Source: Paucisalibacillus algeriensis
GTDB lineage: Bacteria > Bacillota > Bacilli > Bacillales > Amphibacillaceae
DNA: 64,000 nucleotides
Reading direction: 5' to 3'
NCBI RefSeq assembly: GCF_000577245.1
Contig: NZ_CBYO010000016.1
Coordinates: 186,001-250,000, forward strand
A program made the translations under genes and the position numbers. Positions 20,801 through 27,408 of the stretch are shown piece by piece (within the stretch, counting starts at the first letter, position 1; the number at the start of each line of letters is the position of its first letter). The notes under the pieces are model-generated. The model did no database searches, was not told the DNA's origin, and saw nothing but the letters and a program-made list of their open reading frames with translations.

Positions 20801-20966
20801 GGCAGAGACAATGACAAATAAGGGTGGTATTTTTCAAGTGAAGTTGAATCTACCAGAAGGAGAATACACCCTCATCGCTGAAGCAGTAAATGAAGACGGT
20901 GCTTCGCAAAGTGAAAATGTTATGACTGTAGTCGTTCACTCAAAAGAAAAAGCAACAGCTAACTAA
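11865..20966 (+). CDS. Giant secreted subtilisin-like (S8) protease with repeated CarboxypepD_reg, PQQ-propeller and GATase-like modules
   Basis: A 3033-residue protein. It has a signal peptide (1-32, ending ISYGES), an inhibitor-like propeptide (about 70-225) and an S8 domain with a complete triad: Asp267 in GIMDTGVE, His309 in GNGHGTHVAG, Ser479 in GTSMATPHVAG. Two CarboxypepD_reg-like beta domains (about 543-700) and a PQQ/BamB-like propeller (about 703-1063) follow. Then come five copies of a unit made of two CarboxypepD_reg-like domains plus a roughly 200-residue GATase/ThuA-like domain carrying DHPIF-type motifs. These last domains start at about 1227, 1603, 1980, 2354 and 2736. A bacterial Ig-like domain (about 2943-3025) ends it. 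There is no LPXTG anchor or S-layer domain. The likely role is surface or extracellular protein degradation, inferred. Confidence 0.92.
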   Translation: MRLKQRKFRRIWASLTILLLVFSLFTPTISYGESQAQILDLTTLEEDLVLEKELEDVASNEEEESADYELEASGPDGLPRVHDGLEVNKPLFDKAKDTTQEKVIMEGKVEKKIFQSFEKEEMVPVIIHMKSDSEKKATMFQDVAKNNNRHERLMMVQNHLQSVAEKSQSEVLKKLDSFSQKGIAKEITPLWIINGIAASVTKEAIEELEKREDVEKILMEKVFEVPEVIINETSPRLPEWGLEKVYAPDVWSRYGIDGEGIVVGIMDTGVEVSHEALAHNYRGRNGGHQYSWADFSGDGYSTPQDGNGHGTHVAGSAVGGGEGEPIGVAPGAEWIAAKIFNDRGSATESGIHQAFQWFMAPGGDPAMAPHVVNNSWGNSNTGDTTFREDVQAWVAAGIFPLFAAGNDGPGSNSIGAPGSFPEAFAIGATDINDQIAYFSSRGPVYWGDKRYIKPDVSAPGHQIYSAVPGNGYGVKSGTSMATPHVAGVIALLLQSNPDLKIDDVSALLKETARTEIHMGPLPNDLYGTGIVDAYQAVTSAAFAGTVQGTVTDENGNPIAATIRVEEENVDVSVSDDGIFEFILREGTHEVEVESFGYQANTFTVSVEKEQVVEVNWELTKSDQFTIHGVVTDSDDNPVPYAYVRLQHTPLSVARTNDNGEFSFDGVPEGDYQLTISGNGLSSKNETITVNADLNLEFTVNESTFISDENWTIGNNNPSRNAISNEDISTSHLKEALEIPISGNIVFSSPVVNEDTAVIVTESGNVEAHNIETGEKKWSFRTGGMNRSTPTIANDHVYVTGGQDQTFYALNIHSGVVDWSMKIGNLPVYESPIYENGVLYLTSSFNGATKVYALDAGNGQTIWTTDIPASSYSGAALAGEQLFIGTVEDGKMTAISKDDGSVNWTFAITGSGFASLPVVVENTVYAFSTNFENRGVMWAIDAETGEEVWQVEGIGDTQAATPVVYEDIVLVSSASVPTLKAFDRQTGELLWANKNVSTTVNNGVVASNGIFFIVDSTYSLKAIDVFTGEMVGQWTLAGSSSSTPAITAGQVIVPTQRGLTVFTAPGILSGTIQNGDGNPVSGTVRIVGTDMKADADENGNYKLSVLPGEYEVRIGEYGLEQIQQRFSVRSGYEFNQSYTLQAVETGQLSGTVKDKRSGNPISNILVQVQDTPLETTTDENGYFHFESIYAGSYDVTFQGSGYVDSSIQVTIEEDMETKLTPSLDPIDVAVLDDYKSTITKLLTVNGIPAEEVTWEEITGNVENYNVLYLNGAYTSGGWTPDKEDMDSLLNEALEADVSMVFTDAWGPSYGSISDLVKHYQDPVVLQSDYTDAMVSLEVTRDHPIFEGFEVGDTIKILNSGKASWFTGYSGQDLATVHSSRLGKVGTGIGIKAVSQNSAHILLANNSTASWNLPTQHWPKDQHTLLINSMNYLLEDASFGEMNGQVVDQSGNPLQATVQVLETRASIKADDSGQFTLFHDEGTYNVEVRLTGYETEVVEVTFENGSLATGTIELVSSMEGKLSGIVTDSLTTNPVADVQIKLRDSAGELVDEAVTNSNGSYEFSNLPAAVYSLEYAHDNYVLAKDEIEITGPPLELNKTLIPEPRLAILGDRSYGKNLEGIFAEYHIDVTNYSSMETLTEEIANYDVVFYNDKSGITKATFDAFEVAADDNGVSIIYGDSYFSGGGIYTLNSVRKDPVSRDRINIRSSAAQYVVENKNPLFGDREVGDVIEILVPDGSRVSAFDHYSGFVLADIKHAESEVHGHGIAYKPRTGDSMELLMSGHSAAIEHDGEDYTEEGLELFVDSVIWAAYENFNVFRGNITDENGEAIEAKVSMEIDGVTLSASTTQDNSEFEIAAPDGEAVVTVSAYGYQTETIELNVNDSLEPMNIVLLLQEDVSQLKGHITNKAQLNGIEDVHVNIIGYPREAYTDSIGYYQIDHIEPGTYEVEIKKDGFLVETLTIEISPSEVKTYDTALRPSPTVGVIVDVQSSSYVSLEEYLGNKGYNTVPMFFDDLDMLEQVDVVFANSDYNNDLIPDAETFKRFIEAMDETETSIIWTGQNGGKGSIRYLYEFLGDPGVEYRGSGGITQTVTILEEHPIFEGVPDTFTISPDRGYYYGFDNYSGTMLADFEIEGVGEEGYMIGFKGRTMNSVEILLGGMTFGYGFHPGDSRFDENREKIINNTILWAIDHEGSYAGEIRSQVINNLGNPIQATVTVLETNQTVQTDSDGNFFVALAEGTYTLQIGGFGHQSNEFDVQVVNGEVLRETFELEAEAVGELHGVVRASNTSDLIAGANIEIIGTPLRAVTDEKGTFSMVVPEGSYDIRITSSGYQPQMSTVSITTGETSNVNVMLNDSQAIAVIASSLSNSRITPFLESYGYEVAYYDRDEIGLLTENITDFALVIFNDSGNQMSETDFLGLIEASDEAQVSMIFANQFGAGSINHLRDYLGDPSYTDTDYLPNAIQYEVLSDHPIFRGYEVGNQITILERPDSNQQYGVFDQYSGTTVADLTHSVEGRLGSGIAYDFRSSGHVHLLLGSLAVSSYGHPEDRWTEDTKNIYINAIDWAINASLGEISGVVSDENGEPIQGATVKLENENITVQTNDQGRYSVGVSTGEHTVTISAIGYASKQETVVVENIGDVVELNVTLQASERMSIYGKVLNQSTGEGLADVAVLAKDGQGLQEYTTLTDADGNYQLPDLLAGEYEITFEKDGFHPVMETISIADGENKELNVSISTYNIAVLGDFKGEISNLLNEYDLAAESVDWGVTEHAGLYDVIIVNASKAESSEVEALIQASDEQQTSLVFLDTWGTTGSISLLEQVFGYPTLQEQGYNEGEVYMDVENEDHPIFNEFETDRIKILAENSPYATFTNYHGTNLGNLEVNEEDKGTSIAYTFRSNEHMHLLLSAFAVNNMVGPERGWTEDGKKLFAQSILWAKDGVGKLPDPPVWKKDYEEGKAGSTIVVGGRAEGNRMIRVYDGTTLLAETMTNKGGIFQVKLNLPEGEYTLIAEAVNEDGASQSENVMTVVVHSKEKATAN

Positions 20967-20976
20967 ACAGTTGTGT

Positions 20977-21018
20977 GCCGGTATTTCGTTTACTCGACGG
21001 AGTACCGGCGTTTTTTTT
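20977..21018 (+). terminator. Intrinsic terminator of the giant subtilase gene
   Basis: GCCGGTA and TACCGGC form the stem core, followed by a run of eight T, starting ten bases after the stop codon. Confidence 0.9.
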
Positions 21019-21070
21019 GTATAATCTTAATAATTTAGGTAATGATTTAACTAAAAGTATATAAGGTCTG

Positions 21071-21409
21071 GTGATAACGATTAAATCCTTTCGGTTAATA
21101 TTAGGAATTTTACTTATTCTCCCCCTTATCCTTGGAAATGTAATGGTATTAGCAGCAGAGAGTCCCATGGAGAGAACACCTCATAACCATGAGGGGCATA
21201 ATTGGAAGCAATCAAGTGTAGATTACCATGTTATAGAAGCAGGGGAACATGAATTCAGCTATTGGAAAAATTTCATGAAACATTCCCGTACTTGTCACAT
21301 TTCTCACCGTATAAAGACAGTAGTTTATTACTGTGATATCCATGGTCACACAAAATCAGAAACGACGTTAGATGAAATAAATCATAGTGTAAAACATCAA
21401 CATGAATAA
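21071..21409 (+). CDS. Small secreted His/Cys-containing protein
   Basis: A 112-residue protein with a typical signal peptide (about 1-29, ending VLAAES). The mature part is rich in His, with paired Cys in SRTCHISHRIKTVVYYCDIHGH, a pattern that could bind zinc or form a disulfide. The start is GTG after AAGG, a weak ribosome site. It lies 104 bases after the giant subtilase stop, behind that gene's terminator. No family was recognised. Confidence 0.65.
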   Translation: MITIKSFRLILGILLILPLILGNVMVLAAESPMERTPHNHEGHNWKQSSVDYHVIEAGEHEFSYWKNFMKHSRTCHISHRIKTVVYYCDIHGHTKSETTLDEINHSVKHQHE

Positions 21410-21414
21410 TGTAA

Positions 21415-21625
21415 ATGCTACTTAGTTTATTGGCACTTTTTGCAGTTCTTTTTCTAATGATAGCTGTATGCAGTAATTCAGATACGAAAAAGTCGGAAGA
21501 AGAATCCTCAACAATTGAGCAGACAACAACCAATTCTGATGAAGAAACAAAAGTGTTAAACAACCGGGTTCTGGAATGCCAGCATTTCGTAGGTCATTTG
21601 AGATTACAGAATAACACTTTAGGGC
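21415..21625 (+). pseudogene. Possible truncated lipoprotein-like ORF
   Basis: The frame begins MLLSLLALFAVLFLMIAVC, reading like a lipoprotein signal, then a Ser/Glu/Thr-rich linker. The frame then runs straight through a strong terminator hairpin at 21621-21650 and gains an implausible tail. There is no good ribosome site before the ATG. It may be the 5-prime remnant of a lipoprotein gene, or a genuine peptide. The functional status is uncertain. Confidence 0.35.
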
Positions 21626-21650
21626 ATTCACAATTGTGGATGCCCTTTTT
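21621..21650. terminator. Intrinsic terminator hairpin
   Basis: AGGGCATTCAC and GTGGATGCCCT form an 11-bp stem with one mismatch, a 4-base loop and five T on the plus strand. It lies between the lipoprotein-like remnant and the convergent yndM-like gene. Confidence 0.85.
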
Positions 21651-21664
21651 AACGGATAATTATA

Positions 21665-22123
21665 TTATTTCGTATTATCCCTTTTAGGATCCCGTTTCCT
21701 ATTAATTGATTGTGCTTCTGTTTCCTCAGCAAACTCGGTTTGGAGATTTCCAATAGGAGTACGATATTCGTTTCGTTTCTCGTTTACATCTTGTTCTTGC
21801 ATATAGGCATGCAAGAATGGTTCAACTAATGACATGAAAAATGCGGCAAACAAGGACGCAGCAACAATTGGCATAGCTGTTTCAATGAAAAGATACCCAA
21901 GAGCTGATAATGTTAAAAATGCTAAAAAGAAATCAGAAATACTGGCTACAACATTTCCATATCGTCGTAAAATGAACAAGTCACCAACAACATAGGAGAT
22001 AGTTGTTGTTAGAATACCAACCAAGAACAAATTGAAAAAGGAAACATCATAGAATATGCCATAAATTGAGAAAACAATAATCATGGTTGCAATGAGCTTG
22101 ATGACAATTGCTTTTAGATTCAT
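21665..22123 (-). CDS. YndM family membrane protein (DUF2512)
   Basis: A 152-residue protein with four transmembrane segments within residues 5-110 and a charged C-terminal tail. The order of segments and the GILTTTISYVVGDLFILRRYGN motif region match the YndM/DUF2512 family of spore-forming Bacilli. The function is unknown. It stands alone, between two bidirectional terminators. Confidence 0.88.
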   Translation of the reverse strand: MNLKAIVIKLIATMIIVFSIYGIFYDVSFFNLFLVGILTTTISYVVGDLFILRRYGNVVASISDFFLAFLTLSALGYLFIETAMPIVAASLFAAFFMSLVEPFLHAYMQEQDVNEKRNEYRTPIGNLQTEFAEETEAQSINRKRDPKRDNTK

Positions 22124-22221
22124 CGTAACACCCTTTCAGGAACATATTTTTTGTTAGTATTTGTCTATATTCAAGAAAATATGATATGTATACAAGGAAT
22201 AAACAAATTAGGGGGATACAT

Positions 22222-22485
22222 ATGAGATATTTTGCAGTATTTTTACCAATGAGGGATGAAGAGAAAAGTAGAGTTTATCGACCTGACCATTTAACCTATT
22301 TACAACAAAAGCTTGAGGCAGGAAATGTTTTTGCTAAAGGTCCATTTGTTGATGGAACAGGTGGACTAGTTATTTATAAGGCTGAGAGCTTCGAACAAGT
22401 AGAGTTAATGGTGAAACAGGACCCTTATGTCGCTTATGATGCTAGAGGTTATGAAATTCACGAATGGGCAATGTCTCAAGAATAA
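22222..22485 (+). CDS. YciI family protein
   Basis: An 87-residue alpha/beta-barrel protein beginning MRYFAVFLPMRD, with the YciI-type RPDHLTYL and GKPxxxGxGG-like segments (AKGPFVDGTGGLVIY). YciI proteins are ferredoxin-like dimers with conserved His/Asp and unclear function. The ATG at 22222 is preferred over 22186 because TAGGGGG lies nine bases before it. It ends inside a strong bidirectional terminator. Confidence 0.88.
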   Translation: MRYFAVFLPMRDEEKSRVYRPDHLTYLQQKLEAGNVFAKGPFVDGTGGLVIYKAESFEQVELMVKQDPYVAYDARGYEIHEWAMSQE

Positions 22486-22536
22486 CAAGAAAGGACCAAA
22501 GCGAAAAGTTTACGTTTTTGGTCCTTTCTTGTTATT
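22481..22536. terminator. Bidirectional intrinsic terminator
   Basis: AATAACAAGAAAGGACCAAA pairs with TTTGGTCCTTTCTTGTTATT around a loop of about 16 bases. The stem includes the YciI stop codon and also ends the convergent CoxG-like gene. Confidence 0.92.
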
Positions 22537-22557
22537 CTATATAAAAGGTTATCTCGG

Positions 22558-23022
22558 TTAATATCCCCTAGCTATAACACGCTGATTTTCTATTATTTTA
22601 TATACTACCGCTTCTGTTAAACGTTTGGCTGTTTTGGGAATGACTGTTTTTAATACTGGATTAATGACCGGTCCCATGAGTCCTTTTGCGGTCATATCTA
22701 GATTTCCGGTCATTTTCGTTTGGTAATCAGTAATACTTTTTGCTTCAAAAGAACCTTTGCCGGAAACTTTTTCGCTTATTCCTGTTAAGGTAAACCTCAC
22801 AGTTGTTGGTTTTTTCCATTCGGTTATATCGATTCGCATACTAACTGTCTTTTGGATTTTTCCAACATCTCCTTTAAATTTCCAGGTGGATTGTCTGTCA
22901 TTTAGAACTTGGTGATCTAAGTAACCGGGAACTAACGGTGCCCAATTATTCATATCACTTACAAAATTCCAAATGGCCTCAATTGGTAAATCCACTTCCT
23001 TTGTAAATGAACCTCCAGGCAT
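22558..23022 (-). CDS. SRPBCC/CoxG-family lipid- or ligand-binding protein
   Basis: A 154-residue single-domain START/SRPBCC protein. The opening (GSFTKEVDLPIEAIWNFVSD) and the central GKGSFEAKSI..YQTKMTGNLD pattern fit the CoxG (carbon monoxide dehydrogenase subunit G-like) group. No CO dehydrogenase genes are nearby, so the CoxG name gives only the fold. AGGAGGT precedes the ATG. Confidence 0.85.
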   Translation of the reverse strand: MPGGSFTKEVDLPIEAIWNFVSDMNNWAPLVPGYLDHQVLNDRQSTWKFKGDVGKIQKTVSMRIDITEWKKPTTVRFTLTGISEKVSGKGSFEAKSITDYQTKMTGNLDMTAKGLMGPVINPVLKTVIPKTAKRLTEAVVYKIIENQRVIARGY

Positions 23023-23369
23023 GCAAAAAACCTCCTTTTACTCATGTTAAAAAGTATATTAGCAATATCATTCTTTATACATTAAAATTTGGTGAAATCT
23101 TGTTACGGAAAATTCCACATAAAAAATCAACTCCTTCTTTTGTAGGTGAATTTTCACAGTTGTAGAATTATGTCGAACAAAAGAAAATTTTTACGTTTTA
23201 TCTTTGTTTTCCCCTTCAAATTGGTATATTTGGATAAAATTTGTTTTGATAATTCTATTTCTGTTCATTTTTTATGTCGAATTTAGTCTAAAATTTAAAA
23301 AATGCAGATTGGATTTTATAGTTCTTTATGATTATGATAGAGGCAACAGGTTAGAAGGAGGAATTATTC
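23023..23369. other. AT-rich intergenic region with two Spo0A-box-like heptamers
   Basis: This 347-base gap separates divergent genes and has no credible ORF. TGTCGAA, the core of the Spo0A box, occurs at 23171-23177 and again at 23275-23281. Nothing else was recognised. Confidence 0.4.
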
Positions 23370-23555
23370 GTGCAAAGCAATGAGCTTTTGGAGTTAAAGA
23401 GGAAAGTGGATCAACATGAGAAGACAATAGTCCAATTAATGGAGATTCTAGCTGCAACAAATCGTCTCTTATCAGACATGAAATCCACTGTTAAATCACC
23501 TCCCCTAACAACAAAATCCCTCAAGTATCCCCGAAAGGCATCCTCACCTCGTTAA
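23370..23555 (+). CDS. Small coiled-coil protein
   Basis: A 61-residue protein that starts at GTG, with GAAGGAGG spaced well upstream. Residues 4-40 form a heptad-like amphipathic helix (ELLELKRKVDQHEKTIVQLM), followed by a Pro/Lys/Ser tail. It has a hairpin immediately downstream, consistent with a real transcription unit. The function is unknown. Confidence 0.7.
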   Translation: MQSNELLELKRKVDQHEKTIVQLMEILAATNRLLSDMKSTVKSPPLTTKSLKYPRKASSPR

Positions 23556-23561
23556 CATAAT

Positions 23562-23591
23562 AAGGATTCGTCCATCCCCGGACGGATCCTT
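23562..23591 (+). terminator. Terminator-like hairpin
   Basis: AAGGATTCGTCC and GGACGGATCCTT form a 12-bp stem with one mismatch and a 6-base loop, but the following T tract is poor. Confidence 0.65.
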
Positions 23592-23646
23592 ATCCCACTT
23601 TATGAATAAAAAATAGAAAAATGATGAAAGTTGTCGTGATTTCTCC

Positions 23647-23675
23647 TTGAGATTGTTCTATGAAATTGATAAAAT
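23647..23675 (+). promoter_or_regulatory. Sigma-A-type promoter of asparagine synthase gene
   Basis: TTGAGA and TAAAAT are separated by exactly 17 bases, about 80 bases upstream of the asnB start. Assignment by consensus only. Confidence 0.55.
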
Positions 23676-23755
23676 TAGGAGGTATGAATTTTTTAATAGC
23701 TTTTTAGTAACTTAGTAGAATTGTAATTCAAACCTAATTAAGAGGAGATCATGCT

Positions 23756-25609
23756 ATGTGTGGTTTTGTTGGCTTTTCAACAAATTCAAATGATATAGAT
23801 AAAGCAAGTGTAATACAAGAAATGATGAATACCATTGGACACAGAGGGCCAGACAGTGACGGTTATTTTGTGGATGATAACGTCACACTGGGATTTAGAA
23901 GACTTCAAATTATTGATTTAACTACTGATGCTAGCCAGCCAATGTTTAATGAAGATAATAATATTTCATTAATTTTCAATGGGGAAATTTATAATTATCA
24001 ATCCTTGATGGATGATTTAAAAGAAAAAGGCCATGTGTTTAAAAGTCAAAGTGATACAGAGGTAATCATTCACGGCTATGAAGAATATGGTGTTGAAATA
24101 CTACAAAAGCTTCGTGGAATGTTTGCATTTGCATTATGGGATAAAAAAGAAGAGTCATTATTTATTGCAAGAGATTTCTTTGGTATTAAACCACTTTATT
24201 ATACACAAAATACCACTGACAATTCTTTCTTGTTTGGATCTGAAATAAAATCATTTTTAAATTTTCCTGAATTCCAAAAAGAACTAAATAAGAAGGCTAT
24301 TAAGCCATATTTAACCTTCCAATATTCTGTTCTGGATGAAACTTTCTTTAAAGGTGTTTATAAGCTAAGACCAGGACATTATATGATTTACAAAAACGGT
24401 GAAATTGACATTAAACAATATTGGGATGTTCAATTTGATACAGAAGAAAATAGCTTAGAATTTTATGTGCAAAAAATTAAAGAAACAATGGAAGAGTCTG
24501 TGAAATACCACCGAATTAGTGATGTTAAAGTTGGCTCTTTCTTATCAGGTGGTGTTGACTCTAGTTATATTACTGCACTTTTAAAACCAGATAAGACGTT
24601 CTCGGTTGGTTTCGAAGATTATGAAGGTATTTTCAATGAAACAAACATCGCAGCTGACCTTTCCAAACAACTTGGAATTGAAAACCACAAGAAAATTATT
24701 AGTGCAGATGAATTCTTTGATGTAATCCCAACAGTTCAATACCATATGGATGAACCACAGTCTAATCTTTCATCTGTACCGCTATATTTCTTAGCTGAGC
24801 TTGCGAGTAAACATGCAACTGTGCTTCTTTCCGGTGAAGGTGCGGATGAAATCTTTGGTGGATATGCGTGGTATGAAACATCAAAAGAGATGCGTTTATA
24901 TGAAAAAATCCCATTTTTCATGCGCCGAATCGCTTCCAATACCGCTAAAAAGCTTCCCGAAAACCGCATTACGACATTCTTAGTAAAAGGTGGTCAAAAG
25001 GTTGAAGAGAAGTTTATTGGTCAGGCAAAAATCTTTGATTTGAAAGATGCTTCAAAAGTCTTGAAAGCTGATTATCAAGATGCGCCAACACCAGAGGAAA
25101 TTGTTAGTGAATCTTATAAAAGGGTTGCTGGGAAAGATAATGTATCTAAGATGCAATATGTAGATATGAAGCATTGGTTACCGGGAGATATTCTGTTAAA
25201 AGCCGATAAAATGAGTTCTGCACATTCCATCGAACTTCGTGTTCCGTTTTTGGATAAAGAAGTTATGGAAATGGCCGGTAAAATCCCAGCACATTTAAAA
25301 GTGAATGATATTGATACAAAGTATGTATTACGTAAAGCAGCAAATGAAGTTTTACCAGATGAATGGGCAAATCGTCCGAAAGTTGGTTTCCCTGTACCAT
25401 TCCGTGACTGGATCAAAAAAGAAAAATATTATAACTTAGTTCGTGATGTATTTGAATCTGATATTGCCAAAGAATTCTTCAACGTGGATGAGATTGTGAA
25501 ATTCCTAGAAGAACATTATCAAGGACAAGCAAACCATGCCCGTTATATTTGGACTGTATATGTATTTTTAGTTTGGTATAAACGTTTCTTTGTGGATATG
25601 GAAGACTAG
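23756..25609 (+). CDS. asnB: Asparagine synthase (glutamine-hydrolysing)
   Basis: A 617-residue two-domain enzyme. The class II glutaminase domain starts MCGFVGFS with Cys2 as nucleophile and contains HRGPDSDG. The synthetase domain contains the PP-loop SGGVDSS at about 264-270, then SGEGADEIFGG. It transfers ammonia from glutamine to aspartate with ATP. The length matches the Bacillus AsnB/AsnO type. AGAGGAGAT precedes the ATG. It is preceded by a sigma-A-like promoter and is followed 61 bases later by the C39 peptidase gene; cotranscription is possible. Confidence 0.95.
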   Translation: MCGFVGFSTNSNDIDKASVIQEMMNTIGHRGPDSDGYFVDDNVTLGFRRLQIIDLTTDASQPMFNEDNNISLIFNGEIYNYQSLMDDLKEKGHVFKSQSDTEVIIHGYEEYGVEILQKLRGMFAFALWDKKEESLFIARDFFGIKPLYYTQNTTDNSFLFGSEIKSFLNFPEFQKELNKKAIKPYLTFQYSVLDETFFKGVYKLRPGHYMIYKNGEIDIKQYWDVQFDTEENSLEFYVQKIKETMEESVKYHRISDVKVGSFLSGGVDSSYITALLKPDKTFSVGFEDYEGIFNETNIAADLSKQLGIENHKKIISADEFFDVIPTVQYHMDEPQSNLSSVPLYFLAELASKHATVLLSGEGADEIFGGYAWYETSKEMRLYEKIPFFMRRIASNTAKKLPENRITTFLVKGGQKVEEKFIGQAKIFDLKDASKVLKADYQDAPTPEEIVSESYKRVAGKDNVSKMQYVDMKHWLPGDILLKADKMSSAHSIELRVPFLDKEVMEMAGKIPAHLKVNDIDTKYVLRKAANEVLPDEWANRPKVGFPVPFRDWIKKEKYYNLVRDVFESDIAKEFFNVDEIVKFLEEHYQGQANHARYIWTVYVFLVWYKRFFVDMED

Positions 25610-25670
25610 GTATTGCTATTATTCGATTCCTTAGGAGCTTAAGTGAATCATGATAGGGAGTAGCTAACAG

Positions 25671-26714
25671 GTGAAATTAATTATAAGAAACTCATTACTT
25701 TTTTTCTTAATACTCGTCAGCACCATTCTTATTACCACAAATCATGATCGAATTTATGCGTTCGTTTATGAGGTGTTTGATAAGAATAAAGGGGTATTAT
25801 CTATTGTTAGCGTAGATGCTAAAGCTGGTTATCCAATTAGTGAGGCAACGTTTCAGCTAATTGATTTGGAAACAAATAAGGTAGTTCATAAGGACCTTGT
25901 TACGAATCTTGATGGGATAGTTCGAGTTGAGAACATCCCGCTAAGTAAATCCTACCAGATAGTCCAAACTGAAGTAAAAGCTCCATATCAAGTAATAACG
26001 GAGCCTAAAACAATTGAGTTACTTTCAGAACGAGATCAAGTTACCTTTGAGAATAGTGTTTTTCCATCGGTTAATACCTATAAAAGAACGGATAAAGATG
26101 AAATAGTTGTTACGGAAATGAATCTTCCGGTAGAAACTATTATGCAGAAGCCAGAGCTTCCAAACGGATGTGAGGTAACGACACTTGCTTCTGTTTTGCA
26201 CTATTATGGCTATGAGGTTGAGAAAACTGTGCTTGCTGATGATTACCTTCCAAAAGTACCATTTGAGGTTAATGACGGGAAATTATACGGAGCCAATCCC
26301 AATAAAGCATATGCAGGGGACCCAAGAAGTAAAAATCAAGGATTTTATAGTTATGTTCCACCAATAATGGAGACTGCTAACAAGTATTTTGGTGATGTAA
26401 ATGGTATACACAAGCCACATGATTTAACAGGGACTACACCGGAGAAATTGTTAGAATACATCCGTGAAGGAATTCCGGTAATCGTTTGGACAACCATTAA
26501 TCAAAAGGATCCCCTGTTTGATTATTCTTGGATTATCAGGGGAACAAAAGACTCAATTAATGTGATTCGAAATTCACACACAGTCGTTTTAACTGGGTAC
26601 AGTGAAACTGAAGTTTATGTAATGGATCCGTTAAAAGGGAATATTGCATACCCAAAGGAAAGATTTTTTGAGATATATGAGAAGGCCGGTAGTCATGCGA
26701 TGGTCATTCGGTAA
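25671..26714 (+). CDS. Membrane-anchored C39-type papain-fold peptidase with CnaB/SpaA-like domain
   Basis: A 347-residue protein: an N-terminal transmembrane anchor (about 5-24), a CnaB/SpaA-like beta domain (about 38-125; GVLSIVSVDAKAGYPISEA), then a peptidase C39-like domain. The probable nucleophile is Cys167 in PNGCEVTTLASVL, the probable His is His303 in NSHTVVLTGY, and MDPLKGN follows. The catalytic domain faces outside, so cleavage of secreted or wall peptides is likely. It starts at GTG. It sits directly after asnB and before a strong terminator. Confidence 0.82.
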   Translation: MKLIIRNSLLFFLILVSTILITTNHDRIYAFVYEVFDKNKGVLSIVSVDAKAGYPISEATFQLIDLETNKVVHKDLVTNLDGIVRVENIPLSKSYQIVQTEVKAPYQVITEPKTIELLSERDQVTFENSVFPSVNTYKRTDKDEIVVTEMNLPVETIMQKPELPNGCEVTTLASVLHYYGYEVEKTVLADDYLPKVPFEVNDGKLYGANPNKAYAGDPRSKNQGFYSYVPPIMETANKYFGDVNGIHKPHDLTGTTPEKLLEYIREGIPVIVWTTINQKDPLFDYSWIIRGTKDSINVIRNSHTVVLTGYSETEVYVMDPLKGNIAYPKERFFEIYEKAGSHAMVIR

Positions 26715-26719
26715 TAGTG

Positions 26720-26758
26720 AAACCACAATCAGGATAGAAATCTTGATTGTGGTTTTTT
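26720..26758 (+). terminator. Intrinsic terminator
   Basis: AAACCACAATCAGGA and TCTTGATTGTGGTTT form a long stem ending in six T, just after the C39 peptidase stop codon. Confidence 0.92.
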
Positions 26759-26833
26759 GTTTAATTATTTAGCTTCCCTTCATTCACTAGTAGAAGAAAA
26801 TAGGGAAAACCCATCTACAGGAATTATACAAAG

Positions 26834-26860
26834 AAAAAAGACTCTTGTCAGAGTCTTTTT
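26834..26860 (-). terminator. Intrinsic terminator of small membrane protein gene
   Basis: AAAAAGACTC and GAGTCTTTTT with a 6-base loop; the minus-strand reading ends in six T, nine bases after the stop codon at 26869. Confidence 0.88.
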
Positions 26861-26868
26861 CATCTTCA

Positions 26869-27183
26869 TTATCCGGATATTACTCCGTTTGAAGCGTTGT
26901 CTTCTTTGGCTGCGTTTACCATTAGGAAGACTGCAGAAAGAATATGCATAATCATACCTACAACTGGAATCCAACCGATACATGAAGTAACGATACCTAG
27001 AATGCTTCCTGTAGATGCACCACCGTCTTTTTTAGTTAGGACTAGTGTAATGATATGAAGGATTAGCATAATAAGTAGTGGAGTCCAAAGTAAACTCACG
27101 ATAATTGCTCCACCTAGTACAGGAATACCTAGTAAAGCTTCTAAAGCACCAGTTACCCATTTCAGAATTCTTGAAGTTGACAT
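26869..27183 (-). CDS. Small multi-pass membrane protein
   Basis: A 104-residue protein with three hydrophobic segments (about 11-32, 34-49 and 58-92), joined by a short KKDGGAST loop. It resembles small uncharacterised Bacillus membrane proteins, but no named family is certain. A GGGGGTGAAA ribosome site precedes the start. It stands alone, with its own terminator. Confidence 0.8.
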   Translation of the reverse strand: MSTSRILKWVTGALEALLGIPVLGGAIIVSLLWTPLLIMLILHIITLVLTKKDGGASTGSILGIVTSCIGWIPVVGMIMHILSAVFLMVNAAKEDNASNGVISG

Positions 27184-27408
27184 TTATTTCACCCCCGGCA
27201 CTACATATATGTATGTTGTAAAAAAAAAATTATTGCATTAAAATAATAGCACAACTTTTTACCTATGTCGACAAAATTTTGTAAAATTTTCAAGGGAAAA
27301 TGTCCTAGTTTGCTAGTTTAAATTTGACAGATTTAATGAACTAATTATATTTATAAGATTTATGAATATTTATATAGTAGTCCAACTTTTCAGGAGGAGG
27401 GTTACAGG

